This document shows positions 1-12,065 of a DNA stretch of 64,000 nucleotides, one piece after another; position 1 is the stretch's first letter; each line of letters starts with the position of its first letter. Both the position numbers and the translations under genes were made by a program. This DNA is from Anaspis maculata (taxonomy: Eukaryota > Arthropoda > Insecta > Coleoptera > Scraptiidae), in NCBI GenBank assembly GCA_949128115.1, contig OX421964.1, positions 18,500,892 to 18,564,891 on the forward strand, read 5' to 3'. The notes under the pieces are model-generated. The model did not search any database. It saw only the letters and a list, made by a program, of their open reading frames with translations, and was not told where the DNA came from.

Positions 1-290
1 AATTTTTTTTCGAAAAATGGCACAACGTTGAAAATTGACCCTTTGGACACTCCCCTTTTTGACACTCTGTATATCATGTAAATTTTTAATAATGAGATCA
101 TCTTATCCATCACTTCGTAGCTGAAAGAAGGCCCTATCCGGCGTCGTATTCCTTTTTGAAATCGGGAAGTTCTTTCTCGAGATATTCCCCTTTTGAAAAA
201 TACGAAATTTTTGATTACCCCTATTCACTTTAGGCACTTTTTCGAACAATTACGGAACAGAAAATTGTTATTCTCCAAACAATTCAACAT

Positions 291-890
291 TTACAAATAT
301 ACCGCATTAGAAAATTACGCTAGGTGAATTTTTTTGCTGTATCAAGCTTGACTTTTCATTTCAGCTTTAGAGGTACTCGAGATTTTATTTGTGTACTTGT
401 ATAGGAACCTATGTTCCAATTTGTATTGAAGCACGAGAAACGGAGCGATTTTGATTTTCTCCCTTCCTGTACTCGGATGTTTTTCTTATTCTTGTTCGCT
501 GTACTCTGGTTCTGATATGTTCGCTTCACGTACTCGTCTCTTTTTCTTTTTCCTGTTCTTTATACTCCGGTTGTGCCAAATCACGAAACTTTTGAAAGCT
601 GCTGAAACTCAGCTTCAGCTAACAAAATAAGGACTTTGAAAAAGGGCACAGGGCGAGCCCGCGGGAGCCGTGTCAAGTCTAAGGTCATCCATTTTTTCCA
701 CATTGCAACTTCTGATTCTACAACAAATATTTGCAACTTTTTTTTCATTCAAGAGTACACCGCACAAAGGAATTAGGCTAGGTGAAATTGTTTCATCTAG
801 ATTGCATTTCAGCTCTAGAGGCACTCGAGATTCAATTTGTGTAGGTACCTATCTTTAAATTTCTATCGAAGCATGAGAAACGATTTTGAA
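291..890 (+). repeat. Diverged direct repeat pair (about 291-460 and 755-890)
   Basis: Both blocks contain, in the same order, an 'accgca..ttaggctaggtgaa' segment, a 'catttcagct.tagagg.actcgagatt' segment, 'aatttgtgta', an 'aacctatgtt/acctatcttt' segment and 'gaagca.gagaaacg'. Spacing is about 465 bp and the copies are clearly diverged. No terminal structure or coding capacity is seen. Part of an unclassified repetitive element. Confidence 0.6.
450..575. repeat. Minisatellite locus 1 (~60-bp unit)
   Basis: Two units of a pyrimidine-rich repeat with cores 'gtactctggttctgat' and 'tatactccggttgtg', spaced 61 bp. Same family as 2750-2995, 5985-6165, 13430-13690, 16245-16525 (reverse) and 37560-37720 (reverse). 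Confidence 0.7.
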
Positions 891-919
891 ACCGCTATAC
901 TTACCATTTCTTTCCAAGC

Positions 920-2495
920 CCATGCCAATGGTTAAGTATTTATTACCAAAGTCGAAATCCTATAAGTACTTCAGGATTACATGGTGAAGAAATGCCCCGG
1001 AGGCAATTCCGACCCTGCTTAGCCACAGCCGCATTTTGTAACTACTTTGCTGCGACGACCATTAGAACGACAGCTGAGGTCGCGAAATCCAAAACACGCG
1101 CGCGCCAAGCATTCGAAATAATTTCTTCCCAATAAGAGCCTTCAATAAGAACACGCAAAAGCAATAGACGTCGTCACGAATTTGGCGGTGTGTAATTACA
1201 AACCGAGATTAATTAAATGGACCACTCCGCTACCACACCAGAGGTTGTCGTTGCTGCGACTTTGCCCAGAGAAAAAATGGGTCGAAAAATTGCACCAGCA
1301 ACAGCCATAGCAGGTTGATTGCAGCAAGCCGGCAGCGACTATGGGCAAGGTTCGACCCCACCCATTTCGATCAGGAAATAATTTCAGTTATTTAATTGTC
1401 TTCTAGGCTATTACTTTTTGTTGCAGCATTGTAGTGCACCGGCTCTGCCATCACCAAGGTAGAGGTGTACCCGAAGAAAAATGCTTTTCTTGGGCGCTCA
1501 CCCAACAACAGAGCAGCGCGCTCTCCGGTAACGGTGAAACCACATTATAACTAATAGCTTCCTCTACATGTTGACCGATAATTGGCAAAACGACATCATC
1601 TCAAGAGATTCCTCACGCACACACACACAGCGAGCATCGGACCCACCCAGACACTAATGTTGGCGACCCTGTCAGCGAACACGTGCTCTTTATACGCCGG
1701 AGATTTATTGTTGTCGCGCAATTAATAAACTCACTTGCGCTTCCTCCTTTTCTATGTGCTTTCGTAAAGTAATCAATTCCATCACCGGGTGTACGGAGAG
1801 GAGAAGAAGACGGAGCATCGGAGCGATAATAAGTCGAGAGCATTAGCAACGATCTCGGCGGCCATAAAGGATGTCTTTGGAATTGGTTATTAATGTCCAG
1901 TTAGAAAGGCTCCGTTCCACGAGCGCTGGACTGGCTCGGAACAGAGGCATCGAGGAATTTTCAAAGGCATCTGTACTGGTCGTATCGGATCTTAGAATTG
2001 GCAAAAATGCAAGCCGATCGCGATGTTCGACGCATCGGCGATGATGCGTTGATGGTTTAATTACGCGTGGTGAAATGCCTTGTCAATGCTGATCGGAGCT
2101 GTTCGTTAATGTGTTGGCAATGTCTTCGTTGCAACAGGTTATGATGGTTTATGTGTTCAATCGGATCGAGTTGAGATGGGTTTCGAAACAGGTTGCTATT
2201 TAAAATGATCAGCCACAAAAGTGTCGCATTAAGGCCAAAAAATTGCAACTCCGTTGTTTAGATGGTTCAGGTACTCGGTACATTCTGAAAATAGTACAGT
2301 GCTCAAATTGACCAGGTACCTACATATTTCATTGCAATTATTTTAAGCAATTTGAAAATGCATTTTGAGCTGACCTAACTGCATTGGATCATTTTGACTT
2401 GACTTTGAAAAAACACAAGTGAATAAACAAAGTTTCCATGACCAAAGTCTGAGCAAAATTAGAAATGAAGTTGTAGGGCGCTTTTCGCAAGGGTG
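920..2495. other. Apparently single-copy non-coding DNA
   Basis: No credible coding frame or repeat. It contains several TAATTA/AATTAA motifs and a short CACACACACA run at 1618-1629. Regulatory or intronic DNA is possible; nothing more can be supported. Confidence 0.4.
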
Positions 2496-3017
2496 AGTAT
2501 AAGCACAAATACCTATCGGAAAAAAATTGCATAGTGCAAACCCAGTTTTATATCAAATCTGTTCTCACATTCCAGGTTATTTTGAACTCCAACGCCTCCG
2601 GCAATTCCACTTGGGTTCAGAAAACTCTATTGGCTTCGCGAATATTCCGACAAGCTCGCAATGGCTCCTCCGCCAATTGTACAGGTGCGTGTTTTATCCG
2701 TGCGTCGTAGTTTTTGGCGAGCTTATCAGGTGTCTCATAGCTTCTTAGATTCTTGTACTCGGTGATTTCACCTTTTTCTTGTTTTCTGTACTCTGGTTTC
2801 CATCTTTTCCCTCCATCTACTCGGCTGTTTTTCTTATTCTTGTTCTCTATACTCTGGTTGTTGAGACTTCCTGATCTTCTCGTTTGGCGTCTTTCTTTTC
2901 TGCTCTTTGTATTTTGGTTCTGATCTTCCTGATCTTCTCGTTCGGCGTCTTTCTTTTCTGCTCTTTGTATTTTGGCTCTGATCTCTTCAAGACAGAATAA
3001 TAAAATTTGATGAGCAC
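2496..3017. repeat. Dispersed element, copy A, left of Gypsy remnant 1
   Basis: 522 bp starting AGTATAAGCACAAATACC and ending TTTGATGAGCAC. The first ~250 bp match copy B (5718-6187) closely; the second half is the ~60-bp minisatellite. The head also shares 'gctcctccgccaatt.t.cag' with the ORF region at 46430-46560. Copies A and B lie in direct orientation on either side of the Gypsy remnant. Confidence 0.75.
2750..2995. repeat. Minisatellite locus 2
   Basis: About four units with cores at 2790, 2851, 2911 and 2969 (spacing 61, 60, 58). The last two units carry a variant (attttgg for actctgg) and are near-identical to each other, suggesting recent local duplication. Confidence 0.75.
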
Positions 3018-3079
3018 TGTGGCGTAGGAAAATTCGAAAAGAAAATTAAATTTAGTAGACACGAAAAAAAAATTTTTGT

Positions 3080-3696
3080 GATAAAAAATGGAGGTCCACC
3101 AATTTTGGGCAGAGATTTCATGTCAAAGTTCAACTTAGAGATCTGTGAAAATTTCTCTATTGATTTGAAGCAAGTAGTGAGTACAGATCAATTGAAAACA
3201 GAATATAATTCCGTTTTTTTTCTGAAGGTTTAGGGATGTTCAATAAGAGTGTGGTAACTTCAAAGTTGAAAAGTGATGAAGTAACACCAAAGTTCATACG
3301 GGCCAGACCTTTGCCATATGCAATGAGAGAGAAGATTGAGAAATAGCTGGAGAGATTAGTTTATTTGGATATGTCCAGTAAAACGTAAACTGTGATCGCA
3401 TTCATAAAGTTTTAAAAAGATTATCTGAGGCAGGGCTCAAAATTTCGATGAATAAGTGTAATTTTTTCCAGAATGAAGTAAGTTACCTGGGATTTATTAT
3501 CAATAAAGAAGAGCTGAAAACCTGCCCAAATAAAGTACAAGCTATCAGGAAAGCGCCAGCACCTGAAACAGTAACGGAGCTGAAATCTTTATTAGGTATG
3601 ATCAATTATTATGGACGCTTTTTGCCCAATCTCGCCCAAGCTCTACATCCCTTGTACAAATTGTTAAAAAAAAGATCGAAAATGGGTTTGGGATAA
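3080..3696 (+). pseudogene. Gypsy protease end plus internally deleted reverse transcriptase
   Basis: From 3080 the frame reads the end of an aspartic protease (GPPILGRDFM). After ~3235 it enters the RT N-terminal segment (ARPLPYAMREK), which hits a stop near 3344. The sequence then jumps to the RT connection/thumb (NKCNFFQNEVSYLGFIIN, NYYGRFLPNL; open frame 3448-3696). The fingers and palm with the catalytic YxDD are gone, a deletion of very roughly 100 or more codons between about 3365 and 3400. Not functional. Confidence 0.85.
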
Positions 3697-3706
3697 ATAT
3701 TGCACC

Positions 3707-4195
3707 GTGGCGTTTAACAAAGTCAAGCAAATGCTTATGTCAGCTGAAATATTAACACATTGTAATCCGGAATATGAATTGAAACTAACAACTGATGGAA
3801 GATCTTTTGGAATTGGAGGTGTCATTTCTCATGTAATGCCAGATGGTTCAGAAAGGCCCATATCTTATATATCTCGGACGTTGTCTCCGGCTGAAAAAAA
3901 TTATTCACAGATTGAACTGGAAGGGTTAGCAGTAATTTCTTCATTATGTCGGTTCAATCAATACCTGCATGGAAGAAATTTCACTCTCGTACTGGACAAT
4001 AAACCTTTACTGGAAATCTTCAACCCAAGTAAAGGTATTCCTCAGTATTCGACGAATGGTCTCAGATGGTGGGCACTTATTCTTTCGAATTATAGGTATG
4101 AAACAGAATATGTCAAGTCAGAAAAAAAAACTATGCTGATTTTCTTTCTTGTTCACCGATTGAAAATAATGAAGATGAAATTTGGGAAAATGTAG
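3707..4195 (+). pseudogene. Gypsy RNase H domain
   Basis: 162-codon frame directly after the RT thumb with a one-frame shift. It keeps the first acidic site in TTDGRSFGIGG, the glutamate in QIELEGLAV and the aspartate in LVLDNKPLLEIF, so the RNase H fold of Ty3/Gypsy elements is recognisable. The normally conserved TDAS reads TDGR. In an active element it would degrade the RNA strand during cDNA synthesis; here it is separated from RT and integrase by frameshifts and is a relic. Confidence 0.85.
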
Positions 4196-4364
4196 ATGTC
4201 GATTATGTAAATATTTTTTCTGAAAATGATATAGTCTCAACGACGTTTAAAACTATTCAAGATTTCATCATATAGGATAATGTGTTACAATCAGTGATTA
4301 AATTAGTTGAAACAAATTGGCCTAATTTTTCATAAAAGAGTGTTATTTACAAAGGGTATTATAT

Positions 4365-5440
4365 GATTCGAAATGAGCTGACTATCAAAGAAAATGTCTT
4401 GATGTGGAATAATAGAATCATTATTCCAGATAAGCTACGAAGGCAAATTTTAAACCAGTTGCACATGTCACATCTTGGAGTGGTAAAGATGAAATGCATC
4501 GCTAGACAGCATTTTTTTGGCCCAGTATTAACAAGGACATAAGAGAGTTTGCTTCAAGTTACAAAAATTGCTCGCTGAATAAATCTAGTCCACCAAAAAG
4601 TGTTCTACGTCCTTGGGATTGGCCTGAAGAAGTGTTTGATCGATTGCATAGAGATTTTTTGGGACCATTTTTGGTAAAATATTTCCTTATTGTCCTTGAT
4701 GCTAATTATAAATGGTTAAAAGTTTTTCCATCGTCAACCTTAACATCTTCGTTCACCATTAAGGCTTTGCATAGCACTTTCGCTCGGTTTGGCATTCCAA
4801 AATGTTTGGTGTCCGACAATGCCAGAAATTTTACGAGCTCCGAATTTGAAAATTTTCTACAAGAATACAATATAAAGCATATTACTTCTCCACCTTTCTT
4901 CCCACAATCTAATGGAGCAGCTGAAAATTCTGTTGAGAATGTCAAAATGTCGTTGAAAAATTGTCTCGGTTCAAATAAGAGTATTGATGTTATTGTAGCG
5001 CTGAACAGTCTCTTGTTCGACTACAGGAATACACCTCATGCAACTATAGGTGTTTCACCGGCAAAATTGATGTTCAGAATGTTCAGAGAGCTCAAGAAAA
5101 GCAAATTCAATATTTTGGGGGAAGAGAGAGAGAAGCATTCAAAATTGGAGATAATGTAATTGTCAAAGACTATAGAAATGTAAATAAGGTAGTTTGGGTT
5201 CCTGTCCGATATTCACAAAATTATCGGTAGAGTAACTTTTATTGTAAAACTAGAAGAAAAATACTGAAAGAGACATGTGAATCAAATTCAAGAATCAAAC
5301 GTTTTAAATTATATATCTCATAACAGTAATGTAAATAGTCCTAAAATTAGTCCTGTCGTCAACACGGCTAGACCCAAAAGAATGGTGAAACCACCAGATC
5401 GCCTAAATTTTGACAGTTTTCAAATCTTATTTGTAAAATA
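4365..5440 (+). pseudogene. Gypsy integrase and C-terminal tail
   Basis: The zinc-binding N-terminal part is readable but frameshifted (LHMSHLG near 4460). The core is an open frame 4632-5159 with the three acidic catalytic positions present: D in HRDFLGPF, D in VSDNARNF, E in GAAENSVENV. The C-terminus continues in another frame (VIVKDYRNV near 5160) and ends in a TARPKRMVKPPDRL motif near 5370-5400, typical of this Gypsy group. Integrase inserts cDNA into chromosomes; this copy is broken by at least three frameshifts. Confidence 0.85.
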
Positions 5441-5531
5441 GTGTAAAAATGTATATAATGTAAATAGTTAGGTATTGGAAAGAGATCCTTGATTATAATC
5501 GTCAATTATCAATTTCTAGGGGGGGGGAATC

Positions 5532-5714
5532 GTGGCGGGAAGCTTTTTCCACTCAATTTATGTATATAAAAACTTATCGAAGATGAGTACCTTTTCACTT
5601 CTGTTCTTGTACAATAAAGAACGAGACCATAAAAGTTTTAAATTCGAGAGAAGAACAATAATTGAATTATTTCGCCCCAGTAAATCATACCAATTCCGAC
5701 TTGAAAACTTTACA
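5532..5714 (+). repeat. 3' LTR of Gypsy remnant 1
   Basis: Follows a polypurine tract (5518-5527). It contains TATATAAA at 5563-5570 and AATAAA at 5613-5618 and ends near TTTACA. About 183 bp; exact edges uncertain because no second LTR copy is present for comparison. Confidence 0.6.
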
Positions 5715-5717
5715 TTC

Positions 5718-6187
5718 AGTATAAGCACAAATACCTATCGGTAAAAAATTGCATAGTGCAAACTCAGTTTTATATCAAATCTGCTTCCACATTCCAGGTT
5801 ATTCTGAACTTCAAGGCCTCTGGCAATCCCACTTGGGTTTGGAAAAATCTATTGGCTTCGCGAATATTACGACAAGCTTGCAATGCACGGCTCCTCCGCC
5901 ATTGGTACAGGTGCGTGTTTTATCCGTGCGTCGTGGTCTCCAGCGAGCTTGTCAGGTGTCTCATGGCTTTTTAGAGTCTTGTACTCGGTGTTTTCACCTT
6001 TTTCTTGTTCTCTGTGCTCTAGTTTTGATATTTTCCCTTCATGTACTCGGCTGTTTTCCTCATTCTTGCTATCTGTACTCTGGTTGTGGTGACTTACTGA
6101 TCTTCTCGTTCTCAGCGTCTTTCTTTTCTGCTCTTTGTATTTTGGTTCTGATCTCTACAAGACAGAATGATGAAATTTGATGAGCAC
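5718..6187. repeat. Dispersed element, copy B, right of Gypsy remnant 1
   Basis: Starts and ends with the same sequence as copy A (AGTATAAGCACAAATACC ... TTTGATGAGCAC), 470 bp. It carries minisatellite cores at 6016, 6077 and 6139. It begins three bases after the Gypsy LTR end. Confidence 0.75.
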
Positions 6188-6232
6188 AAACCCTAAAATT
6201 TCGATGTAGAATATAGAATAGAATAAGATGAA

Positions 6233-6592
6233 GTGAAAGCCCAATATGAACTCTCATACTGCAAACTGGACATTTCAGAAAGATCACGAATGGTGAAAAA
6301 TAATAAAGAAAATTTGGGCATGGCATTGAGCCAATGGAGCGGACTGTACGCAAACGTGAATATTCCTTTCAAGGACTTCCTGACGAACTTCTTATACGTA
6401 GGTATATACAATTACGAACTCAATCGAGATTTGCTTTATCTGGCATCGCCTATTGTCTATGGCCCCGGCCATCAGACATCTCACGAAAAACCCATTGTGT
6501 GCAAACCTAACCGCCAATTGCAATTTCGGCGGCCAATTTGCGATCAACTTACCAAACATGATCCTTTGTTTTTGGTCCGTCTAGCTGTATAA
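6233..6592 (+). CDS. Hypothetical ORF, 119 aa
   Basis: Open frame immediately downstream of dispersed element copy B with fairly even composition. No motif recognised. A convergent 86-codon frame on - (6809-6549) overlaps its end. Either may be an exon or transposon fragment, or chance. Given only because it is among the longer unexplained frames here. Confidence 0.2.
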   Translation: MKAQYELSYCKLDISERSRMVKNNKENLGMALSQWSGLYANVNIPFKDFLTNFLYVGIYNYELNRDLLYLASPIVYGPGHQTSHEKPIVCKPNRQLQFRRPICDQLTKHDPLFLVRLAV

Positions 6593-6809
6593 ATATAGCT
6601 TCAGGAGTAGCCCCATTACCGTCAATTCCAAGTCTATAATCCACAGTAGATATACAATTTTCGGTAAATATAACGATTGCTAAATCTTCGAGAAAATCTT
6701 CAAGTATCGCATACTGTTCAGAAGAACCTTGCACCATTTTAATTCTGGCCCTATTCCACTGACAATAAAATTTTACGAAATGCGTACAACGCACAATAAA
6801 AACGTCCAT

Positions 6810-8440
6810 AAGTCAAGTTTGTAGGTATATCGCAATAATAGAAATGATAATCGACGTATTCTACGGCCCTGCTGTCAGGTGAATTATCGCTGTGACCCAT
6901 TTCAGAAATTACGGTCGTTATATTTCCTCGCGCGGTACAAAAACAAGCAGCTGCCTAATAATGTTATTCCAAGTGACTTGCGTAATTTCAGAGCTTTGAG
7001 AAGGTGCGCGAGCTCTTATAAAGCCACAGAGCAGAAGAGAACTAACAGAGAAATTATTATTGTTGTCAAAGTTGTTTGTGTGTTATCAGTTTTTTGAAAG
7101 TTGCTGGCTGCATTTTCTTTAATGGCACGCGTCCAACTTTATTCCGTAGGGCTTATAGCACAAAGCCAATTTCTAATGATTTTTATTTAATTAGTTTTAT
7201 AATGAATAGGTGGGCACACAACAAATTATTGCACCATTTTAGTATTGAACTTGAGCAAGTTGTATATGACTTTAACCTACATTTTGATGTATTTCAAAGC
7301 ATCTCTTTGTATAAGCGCGAATAATGTGCTTGCAGAGAAAAATAATCTCTTTTGTACAAGTTTGGCGAAGAAGCAAAAGAGCGACCTCCACCTTAATGAC
7401 AAGCAACAACAATAATTAAATGAAATCTATAAAAATCCATCAACGAAGGGAAATGTTAAGCGCTGTGTAAGCGGTCACGATCTGCGTCATAACACGTTCT
7501 TCGGGACTGTATACCATGCGAACAGCAAAATAATCAACCCATAACTCCCGCGACAGTAACAAATACATCCGATTCGTGACGTCTCGGCTATGAATATCAA
7601 TTAAAAAAGCCAACACAACGCGCATAAATAAATGTTAACGTCTGTGTAGTTACATCCCATTAAATTGTACTTGGAGCAGGAATAACAATCGTCGGAGCCA
7701 AGGAAACACTCCTTCAGAATTCTATGCTGCTGCTGCTACCGAGCTCACACTACGGGTATACCCGTGAGTATACTGAAAAAAAAACGCAGCATTGTGCCGC
7801 TGCAACGGCTTTGAGCCAATTATTGCACGTATATTGAGCAATTGAGACCCGGATTTTTCAAAGCAACAACTATTTGATGTAAATAATATGGTTTATGAGC
7901 AGGTTACAATGTAGGGCATAGTCACCAGAGCGACTTTGCTATGCTGCACTAAACATGGGAGGTAATTAATTAAAGCGAGGGAGTATTTATGTTCGCACGG
8001 TGGTATTACTGTCGTTTTTCAATTAGCCGTGTCGTAAACTTCAACTTGGTCTTTGCCATTCAATAAACTTCAGTCTCAATGGGTTGACTATACCCGGAGC
8101 AACCTATGGCATTGCGGCATTGCTATCGCATGTGTACCGCGAGCTTTGGTCTATTGTCGATCGAGATCATTCCATGCCGGTCTGTCCCAGCGCGAGTAAT
8201 GCTCGATTGGAAATTTTGATGTTTAAAATTCTGTACGAGTACGTTCCCCGCCTGATTGGCCGTTGAAGTCGCCAGTGAAATAACAATGAATGTTATAACG
8301 AGGTGCTCATCAATGTTATTTAAAGTGGTCAGAGGGAGAACCTGTCGAAAAGCCGTGGATGCGACAGTCTCAAATTGCATCGTTTATAACACAGAATAAC
8401 TGCTATTGATTAGAACACTAATCCTAATATTAAGATAAGG
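6810..8440. other. Apparently single-copy non-coding DNA
   Basis: Short frames only. It contains AATTAATTAA near 7963 and CTGCTGCTGCT near 7728. No repeat partner was noticed. Confidence 0.35.
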
Positions 8441-8504
8441 GTAATGGATGCACCGGCTTGAATGGCGTGAAAAGCTCCATCTTCACGTTTAATCCAGCTC
8501 CAGC

Positions 8505-8991
8505 ATTCTGCATTTTTTGCTCATGAGGGAAACGACCCGGAGGGTAAGAAGGTGGAGTTCAAGGTGGACTTCAATGAAACACGCTCATTGCACAGGAAGT
8601 TACATCCAATCAGATTAAACTAAGTGCAAAATTATTCTTTTAACGTTCTTTTCTCAAGACACCTAACATGTGACTGACGAAATTGACAAAATGAGCAAGA
8701 TGAACAAAATGAACAAAAAACAATAAAAACAATTGAAAACGACACAACAAAATATGTCAAGCTGTCAAGTCAAAGAGAAAGGAGAGTGACGGATTCGGAA
8801 AAAGAGCACTCAGTGGCAGAACTCGGTCAAAGAAACCACTGAGTCAAGCCCAAAGAAGAGAACTCTTAAATATGTGGCAAATGAACAGCAAAACTCACTG
8901 ATAACTTTCGGTATTATTAAGCAAATTATAAGTGGAACAAAATTGTCGAAACAACAGTAATAATCAAATGTAAAAACACCAGTAAACATCA
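8505..8991 (-). repeat. LTR-like repeat, left copy (3' LTR)
   Basis: Shares long near-identical runs with 12172-12610, for example 'gtggacttcaatgaaacacg', 'aacaataaaaacaatt' and 'gaaaccactgag'. On - it starts TGATGTTT. Confidence 0.8.
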
Positions 8992-10382
8992 GTTTTCTTC
9001 TTGGTGATCTTCTTTTTTCTTGTTGTTCTTTTTCTTCTTCTGTGCTCTTCCAAGGTGGTGCCAGGAGCAACCTGACGGAACTTGACAAAACGTTCAGATT
9101 TGTGGTTAAAAAGTAGGAGCAACGCCTCTAGTCGACAAAAATTGAACAAGTGTCCAGATGTTGGTGAGAATGGTTCTGACTTCTTCAGATAAGCAACTCC
9201 TTCGGAACCAGACAAAAGTGCATTTGGTGACCACAGAATTCGGACATCCTCTTGACAATGGGAATTCGTGTGAACCATTGATTTCTGCTTCAGACAAGAC
9301 GCTTCAGTAGAACCAGAAGGTGATGGAGACAAATTTTTCACGAATGGTGATGTTGACATCAGGTAAGGAGTTTTGTCATCATGAGGCAAAATAACAAGAA
9401 CGTTTAGTTGTTCTTTTTGGTGCCAAAATTGTTGTCGTATCAGGTAGCACGATGACAGTGACACTGAGATGTTCTTCCCGTCACAGCAAATTTTTCTTAG
9501 TTCAGTACTCAGACAGTGGTGTTGTACAAGATGGCGGTGAGGTCATGCAAGATGACACTGGTGACATTTTGTGAGATGGTATGGCAGGTGGTTGATTGAC
9601 AAGAGCATGTCGGGTCAATGATGTGGTGTCTGCGACAGATCCGCTGTTGCTCGAACCATGTTTCGTGAAGCATGCAATGTTTCGTTTGTGCAAAGCTTTC
9701 TGGTTCAGCAGAAGTCATCCGATGGGTGTTCTTGAAATTTTTGAGAATTTTGCCGTCGTCGTGTGGAAAAATCCTACTTCAAGAAAATCGATCGGTTCAA
9801 CCTCAGGCACAAGCGTCTACAAGTTTGAAGTTGACATTCATCAAACAAAAGCAGAATCAGCAGTTAATGGCCCACACAAAAACAAAAACAAAATTCTTTC
9901 AACATCGGTTCTTCATTTGAACACTATTGTTCTGACTAGTTTGACAAAAAAAATAACAACCTTTCTCCCAAAGCTTTTCCCTCTGAGCAACATTGGTTTA
10001 GAGATCAAAATTGATCCCGTCATACCTCTTTCCAATTACCCATCCTGATTGATTCAGATTCACAAAAAAAATCGCTCCTTAGACAATCCTTCGACGATCC
10101 GGATTATGAAAAAACAACTCGTCGGTGGATAATCCTAGTTTCCTCTCCCCGTGAACAATTTTTTTTTCCTCCGTGAACTCCGATAAAAACAAAAAAATTG
10201 GAGGAACTATTCGGGAACACTCCTGGCTTCTCCGCACAGCACCCTGCGCAGCGACAATTCTGTCGTCTTCCGTGGAAACATAACAAAAAAAACTTGACCC
10301 GCAAAGATCCCTCCCTCGAGCACTTCGAGCTTCCTCCCACAGCGTCCCCCTCCTTTGAACAATCCTGCTCACGGCATCACTC
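8992..10382 (-). other. Internal/leader region of the deleted LTR element
   Basis: Open frames occur on both strands (166 codons on - at 8964-9464, 150 codons on + at 9596-10048) but none shows a gag, protease, RT or integrase motif. The part near 10356-10385 matches 35109-35139, the leader of another minus-strand LTR element. Confidence 0.5.
10361..10380 (-). other. Degenerate primer-binding site
   Basis: On - it reads GTGATGCCGTGAGCAGGATT, next to TGTAATGG at the LTR edge. The related site at 35111-35132 is better preserved (TGGTGCCGTGACCAGG). Confidence 0.45.
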
Positions 10383-10569
10383 TGTAATGGTACGCCCTCC
10401 CCTCCCCCATGATATTCAATTTGTTTGGTCGATGATCATCTCAACTAGTGATGAGCACTATCGATAAATTTTACTATCGAATTATCGACTATCGAATGAC
10501 TGAAACTATCGAATGATTCATTCAAATCCATTAATTCACATAAATCCGTTGAATTCATTCATATGCTAT

Positions 10570-10790
10570 CGAATCATCCATCAACTCATTAATTCGTTTA
10601 TTCATTCATTCATTCATCCATCCATCCATCCATCCATCCATCCATCCATCCATCCATCCATTCATCCATTCATTCATTCATTCATTCATTCATTCATTCA
10701 TTTATTCATTCATTTATTCATTCATCCATCCATTGATTCATTCATTCATTCATTCATTCTTTTATTTCATTCCATCTCATCAATCATCAT
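10570..10790. repeat. Tetranucleotide array (TTCA)n/(CATC)n, left arm of hAT relic
   Basis: Period-4 repeat with an uninterrupted CATC block (about 10617-10660) between TTCA blocks. The open frame through it (HPSIHPSIH...) is an artefact of the repeat. Confidence 0.95.
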
Positions 10791-11150
10791 CAAATTTAAT
10801 AAATAATATATTCCTTCGCTCATTTTATTTATTTCATTTTCAATCCAATCATCCACTTGATTCATTATCAACTGAAACATTACAAATTTTCAAATTTCAA
10901 AGTTCAAACTGATTCAAATTTATTTATTGTTATTCACGGAACGAAACCTCGTATAATCAACCATTCGTTCCGGAATTGAATTGGATTGAGAAAAGCACTT
11001 TGTTGTCACTTGTCATTGTCGTAAATCATAGATAATTTTTGCAACTAAATAGACTTGACTGAAGCCACATGTCATTTGACGTAGTACTACTAACTGATAT
11101 CGCAAAAATCACTCTGTGCAAAAAACTAAGTTATAAATGCACAGAACAAC

Positions 11151-11449
11151 TTGAATGCACAGACGGCTATGAATGATGTGAGCGCGCTGTGGAAAAAACA
11201 AGAACTCCTTCCGTCAATTTTATCCGTGTCGACAAGGAATAAAAGTCCATTTGAGTTTTGGAAAAGACATGCATCCATGTCTCCCGAATTACTCGAAATG
11301 GCCCTCAAGCATTTGTCCGTGCCTGCTACCTCAGTGCCGTTGAAGCGTGTTTTCTCTGAAGCTGGGCAAATCACCCATCATCAGGGGAGAAATATCGCTT
11401 GAGCGGGAAAAACCTAGATTTGATGATATTTTTCAACAGCAATTTTTTT
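11151..11449 (+). pseudogene. hAT transposase C-terminal fragment
   Basis: The frame 11151-11402 contains SPFEFWKRHA and then LSVPATSVPLKRVFSEAGQI, the hallmark of the hAT C-terminal dimerisation domain. A +1/-1 shift near 11385-11395 moves the natural end (LMIFFNSNFFD, stop near 11447) into another frame. Only about 100 codons of a normally 500-700 residue transposase remain. The N-terminal BED finger and DDE catalytic core are absent, so it cannot move itself. Confidence 0.85.
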
Positions 11450-11789
11450 GATTGAATAATTTCAAGTTCAAATTTAATATGTCTCTCTCTTGATTATTCA
11501 TTTTGTACTTAATAGTATCACCTATTTTCCTATTTATTTTGATTTCATCCACTTACCTATAAAAATCAATATTTAAATACATTATAAAATTGTAAATCTC
11601 ATAATTCATTCAAAAAAATCGACTGGAAATCAAATCGTTCAATTCATTCGTGGTGATTCCATGAAACATAAAAACTGATAAATATACATGAGTATAACAG
11701 AATTGTTTGATACAAGTAAATCCATTCATTCGTTCATTATTTATTCTGTTTCGCACTCAGAATTATTCAGTTAATACGTTAAATCCACT

Positions 11790-12065
11790 CGTATATTGAA
11801 TCATTCATCCATTCATTCGTTCGTTTATTCATTCATTAGTTTGTTTATTCATTCATCCATTCATTCATTCGTTTATTTATTCGTTCATCCATTCATTCGT
11901 TCATTCATTCGTTCATTCATTCGTTCATTCATTTGTTCATTCATTCGTTCATTCATTAGTTCATTCGTTCATTCGTTCATTCATTCATTCATTCATTCAT
12001 TCGTTTAATCGTTCATTCATTCATCCATTCATTCATTCATTCATTCATGTGTTCATTCATTCATT
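11790..12065. repeat. Tetranucleotide array (ATTC/GTTC)n, right arm of hAT relic
   Basis: Period-4 repeat of ATTC with many GTTC variants, directly inside the right terminal repeat, in the same strand orientation as the left array. Confidence 0.95.

Larger units (their letters stand above)
3075..5714 (+). mobile_element. Ty3/Gypsy (K02A2.6-like) retrotransposon remnant 1
   Basis: Order of domains is protease end, RT start, RT thumb, RNase H, integrase, proline/arginine-rich tail, polypurine tract (5518-5527) and a 3' LTR. gag, the 5' LTR and most of the RT palm are missing. The 5' side runs straight into dispersed element copy A. Stop codons and frameshifts show that it is dead. Confidence 0.88.

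Noticed and set aside
9596..10048. 150-codon ORF within the deleted LTR element
   Set aside because: Wrong strand for the element and no retroelement motif; treated as internal non-coding sequence.
10513..10806. 97-codon ORF with HPSIHPSIH and SFIHSFIH repeats
   Set aside because: It is a translation of a tetranucleotide microsatellite inside the hAT relic; the same applies to 11796-12008.
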